Origin: JAJFTV01 sp964532655 | GTDB lineage: Bacteria; Chloroflexota; Anaerolineae; Anaerolineales; Anaerolineaceae | Direction: 5' to 3' | DNA: 34,636 nt | Assembly (NCBI GenBank): GCA_964532655.1 | Contig: CAZHMZ010000025.1 | Span: 1-34,636, forward strand | Shown: piece by piece, positions 23,597-32,456 of the stretch | Numbering within the stretch: the stretch's first letter is position 1 | How the letters are laid out: each line of letters starts with the position of its first letter | Made by a program: the position numbers and the translations under genes | The notes under the pieces: model-generated | What the model saw: only the letters and a program-made list of their open reading frames with translations | What the model was told of the DNA's origin: nothing | The model's database searches: none

Positions 23597-26500
23597 TTAC
23601 TTCATCTCTACCAGAACCGCCCGCACCATGCGGCGATAGGCGTAAACATCCTCGTCAAATCGGTATCCCTCGCAGGTGAGCAGCGTCACCCAATCCAGTT
23701 CCTCAGATTTGAACACCCCGGACACATTGCCGCCCGAGACAATACTGCTCTCGCGTACCTCATAGGTGTACGTTTTACCAAAAGCATGGATGTGGAAGCG
23801 ATCCCCGTAGCGCAAATTGCGGATATTCGCAAAAATACCCGGTGTGTTATCGGCGTCCCACACATGGCCGGTGAGTACGGTATTGCCTGCCCATGTGGGA
23901 TAGGCGGACCCGTACAGATACCCGGCCTGATTGCCCAGCCAGCTCACATCCCAACTGTTATCCTGATTGGGCACACCCACGATGGTGGCGCTGATGCCCA
24001 GCGTGGGGATATCCAGCACGAGATCAGTGCCGTAATAGGCTTTTTCAGCCGATTGCGGCAGGAGCAGGGTGATTTGCCCGGGAGCAAAACCGGAGTTGGG
24101 CAGTGTGGTGGATGCAATAGGAGCATCATCGTCATCATGGCTCTCAGGTGAAACGGTGATGTTGTACACCAGGTCGATCCCCCCATTAAGCGGGTTGAAA
24201 GCCAGATCGACGATGGAGGTTGTGCCGCACACCAGCAATTTATATCGGCCCACCGGCAGCGATTCGTTGAGCAGGACGGTGGCGGTGTAGGTGAGCTCGT
24301 CGTATGTCACACTGGCAACCGGCACCTGCACATCATCATCCGCAAGCCCGAGCTCGCAGGAGACGGTATCAAACAGTTTATTCGCGCCCCGTTCGAACAG
24401 CAGGAAATTGGCCGGGTTGGTGACGTCATCCGGGTCCGTGTCATCCTCCGGGTTATAGACAGGTTTGCTGAAGGTGAGCGTGAAAGACCCCGGACCATTT
24501 TTGGTGTACTTCAATTTCAAACTGATTTCCGGAACACCCGGGCCGCTGGTTTCATAAGAGACGGCGTTATCGGTGCTGGTACTGGCCGTGTTGGTGTTCC
24601 CCGCCAGGTCTTCCACCAGATCCTCGAGGATGGAAACGCTCACCACACCGTCGGCGGTCATGCTGTCTACGGTGATGTCAAAGGTGGTGCCGTCATTCGG
24701 CTCAATCTCGGCAATTCCAGCCACCTCTGCTCCCGTTTCGCCGCTCAGGGTCACGTCTTCCGCTGTAAAGGTATCCGGATCAATCGGTTTGCTGAATACG
24801 GCGGTGAAATGAATGGGGGTCGAATTGGTGGGGTCAGCCTGATCACTGGCCTGGTTTACAGTCACCGAGGGAGCCGTACTATCATACTGGATGGTGAACT
24901 GATCTGCTGCATCATTCTCATTCCCCGCGGCATCCGTCACCACGTCTGCCGGTACATCCACCGTTACCTGACCATCCGCTGCCGGCGTGATTTCGGCGGT
25001 GTAAATACTGCCGGAGCCTGAAAAATTCTCCAGGGTACCGTTTTCCACTGAAATATCGCCCAGTACAAACCCGGTCACATCTTTGCTGAAAGTAAAAGTG
25101 AGCGGGATCGGCGATGCGTTGGTCGGGTCAGGCTCTGACGAAGTGATCACCACAGAGACATGGGTAGTATCATAGGTGACGGTATTGTCCACGCTGGTAC
25201 TGGCGAAGTTGGAGTTCCAGGCTGCATCATAAACACAGTCCGCCTGAATGGACACACTCAGGGTGCCGTCTGAAAACATGCCGATTAAACTGATATCGTA
25301 GGCGGTTTGATCAAAAGGCGCGATCTCAGTGATCATCGGGATTGCCCCGATCGCTTCTGTTCCGCTCACCTGGATACATCCCGGGTGAAGGCTCATTCCA
25401 TCAAGCGATTCGCTGAACACGGCGGTAAAGTGAATGGGAACCAGGTTGGTGGGGTCAGATTGACTGGACGCCTGCTCCACCGTTACCGATGGGCGAGTGG
25501 TGTCATAGGTAAACGAAACCGTATCTGATGCGACGTTGGGGTTGCCCGATGAATCAACGGCTACCCCTGCGGGCACACTGATCGTGACCAATCCTTCTGT
25601 CGTCGGGGTGATGGAAATATCGTACAGTGTAGTGAATCCGACAAAGTCGCTGACAGTGCCATTCCCCACCACGATATCGCTCGCTTCAAAACCTGTGACC
25701 ACTTCGCTGAACTCAATATATACCGAAATCGGGCTCATACTGGTCGCAGAGTCGCCGATAGGCAGCGTCAGGTTGATCTCGACAGTCGGCGCAGAGCTGT
25801 CAAACGTGACGGTGTTGTCGGTGCTGGTGCTGGCTGTGTTTTTGTTATTTGCCCGATCAACCATCCAACCGGCCGGGATCGATACGCTTACATCACCGTT
25901 AGCGGTCATGCCATCCACCGTGATGGTGTACACGGTTCCGTCGTTGGGCGCAGCCTCGCTGACATCCGTCACATACGCTCCGGTTGTGTCGCTTACGGTA
26001 ACATCCGGGCCGATTTCAGGGTAATCGACCGGCTCGCTGAACACGGCGGTGAAGTAAATCGGACCGATGTTGGTGGGATCTGACTGACCCGAAGCCTCAT
26101 TCACGGTCACCGATGGGCGGGTGATATCATAAATAAAGCTTTCCGGGACCGCCACAGTATTCCCATTTCCGGCCGCATCGGCAGCCATTCCCGCGGCGAG
26201 CTGTACCTCAACCTCTCCTTCCGATGATGGCGTGATACTGGCAGTGTACACAGTGCCTGATCCGGAAAGGGCTGTTGCAGAACCATTTACAACGGTGATA
26301 TCGGCGGTATCAAAACCGGTCACCGCCTCGCTGAAGGTGAAGATAAAGTCAACAGGCGAATAGCGGCTGTAATCGAGGACTGTCGAGGAAATGATTACTG
26401 TGGGAGCAGTTGTATCAAGAGTAATCATGTTATCGGTGGTGGTGGCGGCAGTATTGAGGTTGCCTACCGAGTCTGACACCACACCGGCCAAAATTGAAGC

Positions 26501-28627
26501 GGTCAGAAAGCCTTCGCCCGTCAGATTGCCGACTTCAATTCTGAAAGTGGTATTGTCATTGGGCGCAATTTGGGTGATGCCGGTGACCAAACCACCCACC
26601 TCACCACTCAGGGTCACATCGTCAGCCGTAAAAGTACCCGGATTGATCGGCTTGCTGAACACTGCTGTGAAGTAAACCGGGGATGTGTTGGTTGGGTCGG
26701 CCTGATCAGTGGCCTGGTTAATGGTTACATTCGGCACCGCACCCTCAAAAGCGACCTGGTTATCGGTACTGGTGCTGGCGTTGAAAATGGTTCCTGCCGG
26801 GTTCTGCACCTTACCGGCCGGGATGGAGGCGCTCACCGTGCAGTTGCCTGACAGGCCGCTCACGGCGATGTTGAAATTTGTGAAATCATACGGCGCTATC
26901 GCCGTCACCTCAACGCTGGGTGTGCAGGTACCCGCGGAGATGGATACGTCGTCTGACGTAAAGCTGGAGGAGTTAATCGGCTTGCTGAAATCCACGGTGA
27001 AGTTGACCGGGTTCGCATTGGAGGGATCAGACTGCCCTGAAGCCTGGTTGACGGTGACGTCAAAATTGGTCAGGGTGGGGTACGAGCTGCCTTCAACGAT
27101 ATCCCAGGTGAAATCAAAATCCCAACCCGAAAATGAGGTCTGCTTTTTCATATCCGCGGTGATGAGAGGACTTCCATAGGGGATAGGATCCGTCACCCCG
27201 TAAACGGTCGAGTCATAATAGCCGTTGACCACCGTCCCGGAGGTGTTGTCGCCCACCAGCCCGCCGCTGATGCCGTTCACCTGAACGCGTGTTGCATTTG
27301 CTTCGGTAAAGGATCCATCCGGATCAGTATGCAGAAAACCATCATTGCCATACGCTGAATAATCATTAATTGTGGAACCCGAGGTTTCATCCAGCGGCCA
27401 GTAGCCCACCAGGCCGGTCTCCTCTCCGGTCAGGCGGGCGTTTTTATCGGCTGAAATCTCTTCAGGGGTGCGCACCCTGTTCCATAACCGCACATCCGAG
27501 ATATTGCCCTGAAAATAATACCCGGGTACACCGGCGTTTTGATCGTTGCGCGCGCCAATGTACAAATCTTCTTCGTTCGCGGCCAGCGGGTTCGTCACAG
27601 CCGGATTGAGCGGAACGGTAGCGGTGGTACCCATGTTGATATTGTTCTGGAAAATATTCTGCGGGATACCGTTCAAATAGATACGGACCTGCCGGTTGAT
27701 CAGATCCCAGATGACAGCCACGTGGTTCCAGCCGGGCTGCAGCACGTTGTGTGCGTCGTTGTAGGCGACACCGCTTTGGTTCAACACATCATCCATACGA
27801 TTGATAGGGATATAGCGAATGCCGTTGGCTTTGATGGGTTCAAACCCGCCGGTGTGAATCTCAAATTCCTCCAACCCCTTCCCCACGATAAACTGAACCG
27901 CCTGCCGGTCCGTCACGGTCCAATTGAACCAGGCTTCCAGGGTGTAGCTGCCCGTCGTCACATAGGCAGCGTTGTGCGGGATGGATACGTAGTCATCCTC
28001 GCCGTCAAATCCAACATAGGTATTGGTGAGCGATTTTGAAACAGTTCCGACCGCATAAGTGTTGGTAAGCGTGCCGCTATTGCTGCCCACAAGCCCGCCG
28101 TTTTTATCTTTACCGGTCACCGCGGCGGTAGCGTATGAATCATTGATCAGCCCGCTGTTGGTGCCTACCAGGCCTCCCACCGCGTTGGCGCCGGTGATGG
28201 TGCCCTGCACCGATACGCGGCTGATGGCTCCCTGGTTGACGCCCGCCAGGATACCGGCGTTGTCGGCAGCGGTGACATAGGCGTTTTCAATACGCAGGTT
28301 CATTACCTCGCCAGTGGGGCCAATATAGCCAAACAACCCCTGGTTGCTCTGCTGGGTATTGGATACGGTCAGATTGCGGATCGTGTGACCGTTGCCGTCC
28401 AGAGTGCCCGTAAAGGGAGCTGCCTCAGTACCCAGGGGCGTCCAGGCGGAACTCAGGGTGATGTCGGCGGTCAGGCGGTAGCTGCCGCCCATGCTGATAC
28501 CCTGCAGTTGAGCTGCGCTGGATATTTCAGTGGCGGCCTGAGCCTGTACCGGGGATGATGTTATGGGACTGAAGAGGAAAAAAAGCACAAAAACTATGGA
28601 TAAAGTCTTTCGGAAAAACTTTCTCAC
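23597..28627 (-). CDS. Giant secreted protein: GLUG region with nested LamG, nine Ig-like domains and a C-terminal sortase domain
   Basis: This 1,676-residue protein starts with a signal peptide cleaved near residue 31 (after VQAQA). GLUG-type beta-helix repeats (about 32-200: GGLVGTNSGLINDSYA and the like) are broken by a LamG/concanavalin-like domain (about 203-446: DDYVSIPHNA..., GLVGYWPLDE), then resume (449-520, ending TWDIVEGSSYPTL). From 521 to about 1490 come eight Ig-like units of two kinds plus a ninth of a third kind. An acidic hinge SPESHDDDDAP leads to a sortase domain (about 1510-1676) with His1588 in LTGHVW, Cys1652 in TLLTCEGY and Arg1666/1669. The GTG start at 28627 has AGGTGG at the right distance; a TTG six codons earlier has none. 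It is probably an adhesin; no LPXTG anchor or C-terminal membrane segment is seen. Confidence 0.85.
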   Translation of the reverse strand: MRKFFRKTLSIVFVLFFLFSPITSSPVQAQAATEISSAAQLQGISMGGSYRLTADITLSSAWTPLGTEAAPFTGTLDGNGHTIRNLTVSNTQQSNQGLFGYIGPTGEVMNLRIENAYVTAADNAGILAGVNQGAISRVSVQGTITGANAVGGLVGTNSGLINDSYATAAVTGKDKNGGLVGSNSGTLTNTYAVGTVSKSLTNTYVGFDGEDDYVSIPHNAAYVTTGSYTLEAWFNWTVTDRQAVQFIVGKGLEEFEIHTGGFEPIKANGIRYIPINRMDDVLNQSGVAYNDAHNVLQPGWNHVAVIWDLINRQVRIYLNGIPQNIFQNNINMGTTATVPLNPAVTNPLAANEEDLYIGARNDQNAGVPGYYFQGNISDVRLWNRVRTPEEISADKNARLTGEETGLVGYWPLDETSGSTINDYSAYGNDGFLHTDPDGSFTEANATRVQVNGISGGLVGDNTSGTVVNGYYDSTVYGVTDPIPYGSPLITADMKKQTSFSGWDFDFTWDIVEGSSYPTLTNFDVTVNQASGQSDPSNANPVNFTVDFSKPINSSSFTSDDVSISAGTCTPSVEVTAIAPYDFTNFNIAVSGLSGNCTVSASIPAGKVQNPAGTIFNASTSTDNQVAFEGAVPNVTINQATDQADPTNTSPVYFTAVFSKPINPGTFTADDVTLSGEVGGLVTGITQIAPNDNTTFRIEVGNLTGEGFLTASILAGVVSDSVGNLNTAATTTDNMITLDTTAPTVIISSTVLDYSRYSPVDFIFTFSEAVTGFDTADITVVNGSATALSGSGTVYTASITPSSEGEVEVQLAAGMAADAAGNGNTVAVPESFIYDITRPSVTVNEASGQSDPTNIGPIYFTAVFSEPVDYPEIGPDVTVSDTTGAYVTDVSEAAPNDGTVYTITVDGMTANGDVSVSIPAGWMVDRANNKNTASTSTDNTVTFDSSAPTVEINLTLPIGDSATSMSPISVYIEFSEVVTGFEASDIVVGNGTVSDFVGFTTLYDISITPTTEGLVTISVPAGVAVDSSGNPNVASDTVSFTYDTTRPSVTVEQASSQSDPTNLVPIHFTAVFSESLDGMSLHPGCIQVSGTEAIGAIPMITEIAPFDQTAYDISLIGMFSDGTLSVSIQADCVYDAAWNSNFASTSVDNTVTYDTTHVSVVITSSEPDPTNASPIPLTFTFSKDVTGFVLGDISVENGTLENFSGSGSIYTAEITPAADGQVTVDVPADVVTDAAGNENDAADQFTIQYDSTAPSVTVNQASDQADPTNSTPIHFTAVFSKPIDPDTFTAEDVTLSGETGAEVAGIAEIEPNDGTTFDITVDSMTADGVVSVSILEDLVEDLAGNTNTASTSTDNAVSYETSGPGVPEISLKLKYTKNGPGSFTLTFSKPVYNPEDDTDPDDVTNPANFLLFERGANKLFDTVSCELGLADDDVQVPVASVTYDELTYTATVLLNESLPVGRYKLLVCGTTSIVDLAFNPLNGGIDLVYNITVSPESHDDDDAPIASTTLPNSGFAPGQITLLLPQSAEKAYYGTDLVLDIPTLGISATIVGVPNQDNSWDVSWLGNQAGYLYGSAYPTWAGNTVLTGHVWDADNTPGIFANIRNLRYGDRFHIHAFGKTYTYEVRESSIVSGGNVSGVFKSEELDWVTLLTCEGYRFDEDVYAYRRMVRAVLVEMK

Positions 28628-28731
28628 GAGGTTCCACCTGTTCAATTACTAAAATGGACGTGCTGGACAGAGACAATCCTGACCTTCCCATTCTACAGGA
28701 AATGCCCGCTGAAAAAAAGGAAAAAATACAT

Positions 28732-28764
28732 AAAAAAAGGGTGCGTAAAACCTTTTTACGCACC
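28732..28764 (-). terminator. Terminator of the glycosyltransferase-like gene
   Basis: GGTGCGTAAAA (28740-28750) pairs with the reverse complement at 28753-28764, and CTTTTTTTATG follows on the minus strand. It lies just past the stop at 28793. Confidence 0.85.
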
Positions 28765-28792
28765 GCTGGCAGGAAGGGCAGAAAAGAACGCT

Positions 28793-29692
28793 TTACGCTT
28801 GAAAGGCTGCTGCCCGCCTTTGCAGCCAGGAACGCAGCGGCTCAAGTATGTCAATATCCTTCACCCGGTCAGGGACAAGCATGGTTTCCTCAATGGCAAA
28901 CGTGACCAGTTCGTTGAGAGTCTGCGCGCGCCGGTCAACGAGCACCTGTTTCTGCAGGTGATAGGGGTAGTTATAAGCGGGCGGCAAAATGCGTATGCGC
29001 TGCGGCGGGATAAGCGCGCCAACCAGTGTGCTCAGCACTGCCTGGAACAGGAAAATACGGTGGAGTTCATCCTGGCAGGATGCTGTTTGAAAGGCTGCGT
29101 CTCGCACCAGGTTGGTGAACAGCTCAGCCCAGCGGTTGAAAATGCCCAGCCCGGCCCGTACGCTGAACCCGTGCGAGTTGAAGTAGGCCCGCAAGGTACC
29201 CGTGCCGATGAACGGCTGAACGGTCAGATCCATCTCCTGCACCCCGGCGCTGCGGTAGACCCCCTGCCAGAAGGCGTCCGGCGGTTCATTCACCGGCGAG
29301 CCCACATTGCGGATGTGCACCGGCCGGAAAGCCGCGTCAATGTCATCGTTCAGGTCATACAGCTCGGGCGGCTGCACCACCAGACAACCGCTGTCCAGCC
29401 AGATGAGCGAGCCGGCGCCAGCCGGAGCCAGTTCTTCGGCGCGCGCGCAGGCCAGCACCTTGCTGCTGAACGGGTAACCCTGCAGATCCGTCGGGATGGA
29501 GAGCGGGATCACCTGTACCTGTTCATCAGACAGATCGGCGCACCCGGGAGCCAGGTCATCCGTGGCGAAGATCCACACCGGGCAGCGGCTCATGCTCCCG
29601 CCAAAGGCTTGCAGGCTTTCAATCATCAGGTGGGTGAAGGGCTTTTCTTCCGCCGAGGAGATTTTGGTGAGGATAATGGGGGACGTGCTCAT
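28793..29692 (-). CDS. Glycosyltransferase-like protein of unknown specificity
   Basis: This 299-residue protein looks like a GT-A type nucleotide-sugar transferase: a first strand MSTSPIILTKISSAE, FATDDLAPG, YPFSSKVLACARAEEL and LIWLDSGCLVVQP with a DxD-like metal site. The remainder is helical with aromatic patches (AYNYPYHLQ). No signal peptide or membrane segment is present, so it is cytoplasmic. The match is to fold-level features; the true family is uncertain. I chose the ATG at 29692 over a TTG 17 codons earlier; neither has a strong ribosome binding site. It lies upstream of the giant surface protein on the same strand, separated by a terminator. Confidence 0.5.
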   Translation of the reverse strand: MSTSPIILTKISSAEEKPFTHLMIESLQAFGGSMSRCPVWIFATDDLAPGCADLSDEQVQVIPLSIPTDLQGYPFSSKVLACARAEELAPAGAGSLIWLDSGCLVVQPPELYDLNDDIDAAFRPVHIRNVGSPVNEPPDAFWQGVYRSAGVQEMDLTVQPFIGTGTLRAYFNSHGFSVRAGLGIFNRWAELFTNLVRDAAFQTASCQDELHRIFLFQAVLSTLVGALIPPQRIRILPPAYNYPYHLQKQVLVDRRAQTLNELVTFAIEETMLVPDRVKDIDILEPLRSWLQRRAAAFQA

Positions 29693-29793
29693 GGGGTGGT
29701 CTTTCAGGGGGGGATGGTCAGGGAGATATGAATATGATAGCAAAAAATGTGGGAGGGAGGGATGTAGGAAAGTGAATCAATTGAAAAGGGGTA

Positions 29794-29818
29794 TTGACAA
29801 AAGGCTAGTATTTTGACA
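29794..29818 (+). promoter_or_regulatory. Tandem TTGACA elements before the antitoxin gene
   Basis: TATTGACAAAA (29792) and TTTTGACAAAG (29811) repeat 19 bases apart, 30-54 bases before the antitoxin start. Either can act as a -35; no good -10 is visible. They may be part of an autoregulatory operator, as antitoxins of this family repress their own promoters. Confidence 0.3.
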
Positions 29819-29847
29819 AAGTAATAAAGAAAGAATTTGGAAGGAAG

Positions 29848-30147
29848 ATGACATTAATTGTTGACTATTCTCAAGCTCGTGATAATCTGGAGAAATTACT
29901 GGATCATGTGACCCACAACAGCGAAGTGGTGATTATTCAACGCCTCGATGAGGAAGATGTGGCGATGATTGCAGCTTCTGAGTTGAATAGCCTGACGGAA
30001 ACCGCGTATTTATTGCGTTCGCCGTCCAATGCGGAACGCATAATAGCCGCTTTGGGTCGAGCAATGAAAAGCGAGCCACTCACTCAGCATCCAACAGACC
30101 CATTTGCCGGGCATCGCCCTCCCGCTGCTGACGTTTGGCCCCTTTGA
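29848..30147 (+). CDS. Type II antitoxin of the Phd/YefM family without an adjacent toxin
   Basis: The 99-residue product has the N-terminal DNA-binding half of Phd/YefM antitoxins (PF02604): IVDYSQARDNLEKLLDHV, EVVIIQRLDEEDVAMIAASEL and LTETAYLLRSPSNAERI. The usual toxin-neutralising C-terminal ends about residue 75 (EPLTQ), after which the sequence HPTDPFAGHRPPAADVWPL reads antisense to the end of the methyltransferase gene. The gene overlaps that gene by 68 bases. No YoeB-like toxin reading frame is found downstream. GGAAGG lies before the ATG. Confidence 0.8.
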   Translation: MTLIVDYSQARDNLEKLLDHVTHNSEVVIIQRLDEEDVAMIAASELNSLTETAYLLRSPSNAERIIAALGRAMKSEPLTQHPTDPFAGHRPPAADVWPL

Positions 30148-31717
30148 ACGTGCCATACTGCGGAGGCATCTGAACTTTCGCTCCATTCAACAGTTGTTCG
30201 ATGGTCAAGATCTGAACACGCGGATATTCCTCGTTCCACAGTTCTGAACGGTAAAATCCCGCTCCGGCAGCCTCTTTGACCATCTCGCGCGATGGTTCTT
30301 CCAGCGTCAGGAACACCCCGATGGGCGATTTCTCCCGATCCAGCGTGCCGATCAAATCTCGTATGTGAGCACTCTGCACTTTGCCGCTCTTCACCTGCAC
30401 AATCACCTGTTTGGCGGTCCCCTTCCGATCATTGATGAAGTTGATCACCCCGTCGATACCGTGATCAGCGCCCTTCTTGCCGGCTTTTCCGGAGGTTTCA
30501 CCCACCGGCCGGGCGCGGATGAGCGACAGCGCCCACCACTGGAATTGATAACGGTCTGTCATCGCCAGGTGCCGGGCCGAGCTGATGGTTTCCGGTTCTC
30601 CCACGATGTTTACTTTAATACCTGGGAATGCGGTTTCCATGCGGTATTTGATCAACGATATAGCCAGATGGGTGATGTCAATGCCGATCCAGCGCCGCCC
30701 CAATGTTTCGGCCGCTGCCACCGCCGTCCCGCAGCCACAAAACGGGTCCAGTACCAAATCGCCTGGTTTCGATGAAGTTTGGATAATACGCTCTAGTAAT
30801 TCTTGCGGTTTTTGAGTGGGATAACCAAGGCGTTCAGCACTAGTGGCTTGTAAAGGCGGTATGTCAGCCCAAACATCAGTAATTTTTGGGCCTTGTTGCT
30901 CGTGAAGATAAACCTTTCTGCGTATCCGTCCTTCGGTAGAAGGGGGGAAAATCAGTTTTCCTTCTTTATCGAGCTGTTCCATCACCCCACTACTGACTCT
31001 CCAACCTTTTACTGGAGGCGGAAAACCTTTATACGGATAAGTTAAGTTTGGGCGTGGATTTGGGCTATCAAGGGGTGCGCTTTGATAGGGGCCTCTTCCA
31101 TCATTATCGTCGAACTTGAATCGTGAATAATACTCTGTATCTAGTCTTCCATAAGTTGACTGAAAGAAATACTCATTAGTTTTAAAGTACGTAAGGATGA
31201 CATCATGGACTGATCCAAATTTTCTCCTAACATCACCTTTCACTGCCGTTCGTTGCCAAATAACTTCATTAAGAAACCTATCAGGGCCAAAAATCGTATC
31301 CAAAACAATTTTCAAGTAATGAACCGCCGTTGGATCACAATGTAAATATAAGCTCCCTGTCGGCTTTAACACCCGGTGTAGTTCCACCAGCCGGGCAGCC
31401 ATCATCACCAAGTAGGCGCCCATCTGGTTCATGCCAATAAACTGCCGCAGAGCACCGATCATCGAAGATACGCGCTGCGTTCCTTCGGTCACCAATTCGG
31501 TGTAAATCCGCTCGGTTTCCATATTCCAGTGCCACGTATCGTCAAACGCCGTGATCTGGGCCTCGGAATCGTGACCGCTCTCATCCTTGAACAACACGTT
31601 GTAAGACCGGTTGCTGTTGAAAGGCGGATCCAGGTAAATCAAATCCACGCTTTCATCCGGGATGTAATCGCGCAGAATAGACAGATTATCGCCGTAATAG
31701 AGGGTGTTGGGCTGCAT
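30080..31717 (-). CDS. DNA methyltransferase fused to a Mrr-like endonuclease domain
   Basis: This 545-residue protein has an N-terminal adenine/cytosine-N4 methyltransferase of the beta class (motif IV DPPF at 30-33 first, motif I LDPFCGCGTA near 323), with a target-recognition region between. The C-terminal part (about 415-500) looks like the Mrr_cat endonuclease: GIDGVINF and KQVIVQVKSGKV give the D...QxK catalytic pattern. It is therefore probably a single-polypeptide restriction-modification enzyme; similar fusions are known. The middle, 30790-31330, is much richer in A+T than both ends. AAGGAAATCACA precedes the ATG. It has no separate specificity subunit. Confidence 0.85.
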   Translation of the reverse strand: MQPNTLYYGDNLSILRDYIPDESVDLIYLDPPFNSNRSYNVLFKDESGHDSEAQITAFDDTWHWNMETERIYTELVTEGTQRVSSMIGALRQFIGMNQMGAYLVMMAARLVELHRVLKPTGSLYLHCDPTAVHYLKIVLDTIFGPDRFLNEVIWQRTAVKGDVRRKFGSVHDVILTYFKTNEYFFQSTYGRLDTEYYSRFKFDDNDGRGPYQSAPLDSPNPRPNLTYPYKGFPPPVKGWRVSSGVMEQLDKEGKLIFPPSTEGRIRRKVYLHEQQGPKITDVWADIPPLQATSAERLGYPTQKPQELLERIIQTSSKPGDLVLDPFCGCGTAVAAAETLGRRWIGIDITHLAISLIKYRMETAFPGIKVNIVGEPETISSARHLAMTDRYQFQWWALSLIRARPVGETSGKAGKKGADHGIDGVINFINDRKGTAKQVIVQVKSGKVQSAHIRDLIGTLDREKSPIGVFLTLEEPSREMVKEAAGAGFYRSELWNEEYPRVQILTIEQLLNGAKVQMPPQYGTFKGAKRQQREGDARQMGLLDAE

Positions 31718-31740
31718 TGTGATTTCCTTGAAGAGGGATA

Positions 31741-32354
31741 GAGATATTATACAAAAAATATTTCGATATGTTGGAAATGATGAAAATTAAACCGCCCTCG
31801 TGATAAGGACGGTTATTACCTGATTTGGGGTCGAACATCAGGCTCACTTAGTAATTTAGAATAATGATTCTGAATACTCTGACTTCATTGTATATTGCCA
31901 ATATTGAATTGCCAATGGTAACCGTGCACCAATTAATCATGTTATTACCATGACATTTATTAAAATTGAAAGAATGTATTCCCAAAAGCAGTTGCACAAT
32001 TGGGATGGAAATTCAGCCTCAGGTTTTTACTCGCCCCACTTATACCTGACAAAACCCCAACTCACCCGTTAAGTACTGGCTCTCCCTTACCAAACAGTAG
32101 GTTGGGTTGAGCGTGTCTGGCTCAGCCAAACGCCTCGAAACCCAACACAATGCGGCCAGAAACGGTCATCTCAATCCACACGGTGCGTTCAAAAACCGAA
32201 CGCACCCTAATAAATCCTGCATCGACTTTTAAGGCCCGCTTATCATGTAACTTCTTCTCTTCGATGTCTGTATATCATTAAAGGGAGTATAGCTTGAGGG
32301 AAAAACTATTTTCCCCATAATATGATCGCGTCATAAACCTGGATTTCAAGTCCT
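31741..32354. other. Long intergenic region with two extragenic inverted repeats
   Basis: No gene is visible between the methyltransferase and the second hydrolase. 31790-31814 forms an imperfect hairpin (AACCGCCCT/AAGGACGGTT). 32098-32147 is a TAGGTTGGGTT...AACCCAAC element and 32182-32206 is GGTGCGTTC...GAACGCACC, both of the kind found repeated in many bacterial genomes. The rest is AT-rich and unremarkable. Confidence 0.5.
32294..32323 (+). promoter_or_regulatory. Possible promoter of the second serine hydrolase gene
   Basis: TTGAGG (32294-32299) and TAATAT (32318-32323) are 18 bases apart; each matches the consensus moderately. The GGGAAAAACTATTTTCCC inverted repeat covers the spacer. 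Confidence 0.3.
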
Positions 32355-32456
32355 GTGTACAGGTACAATTATTTAAGAATAATCAATATCACCATGCTCA
32401 ATTCTTCAAGGGTGTCCAGTAAAATGATCCCAGACGACTCACCCGGAGAAGACACC

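Noticed and set aside
28799..29731. A 310-codon plus-strand ORF opposite the glycosyltransferase-like gene
   Set aside because: Antisense shadow in GC-rich coding DNA; the minus-strand protein has a recognisable fold pattern and a terminator, this one has neither.
29848..30147. A complete toxin-antitoxin pair
   Set aside because: Only the antitoxin is seen; no toxin-like frame lies within several hundred bases on either strand.
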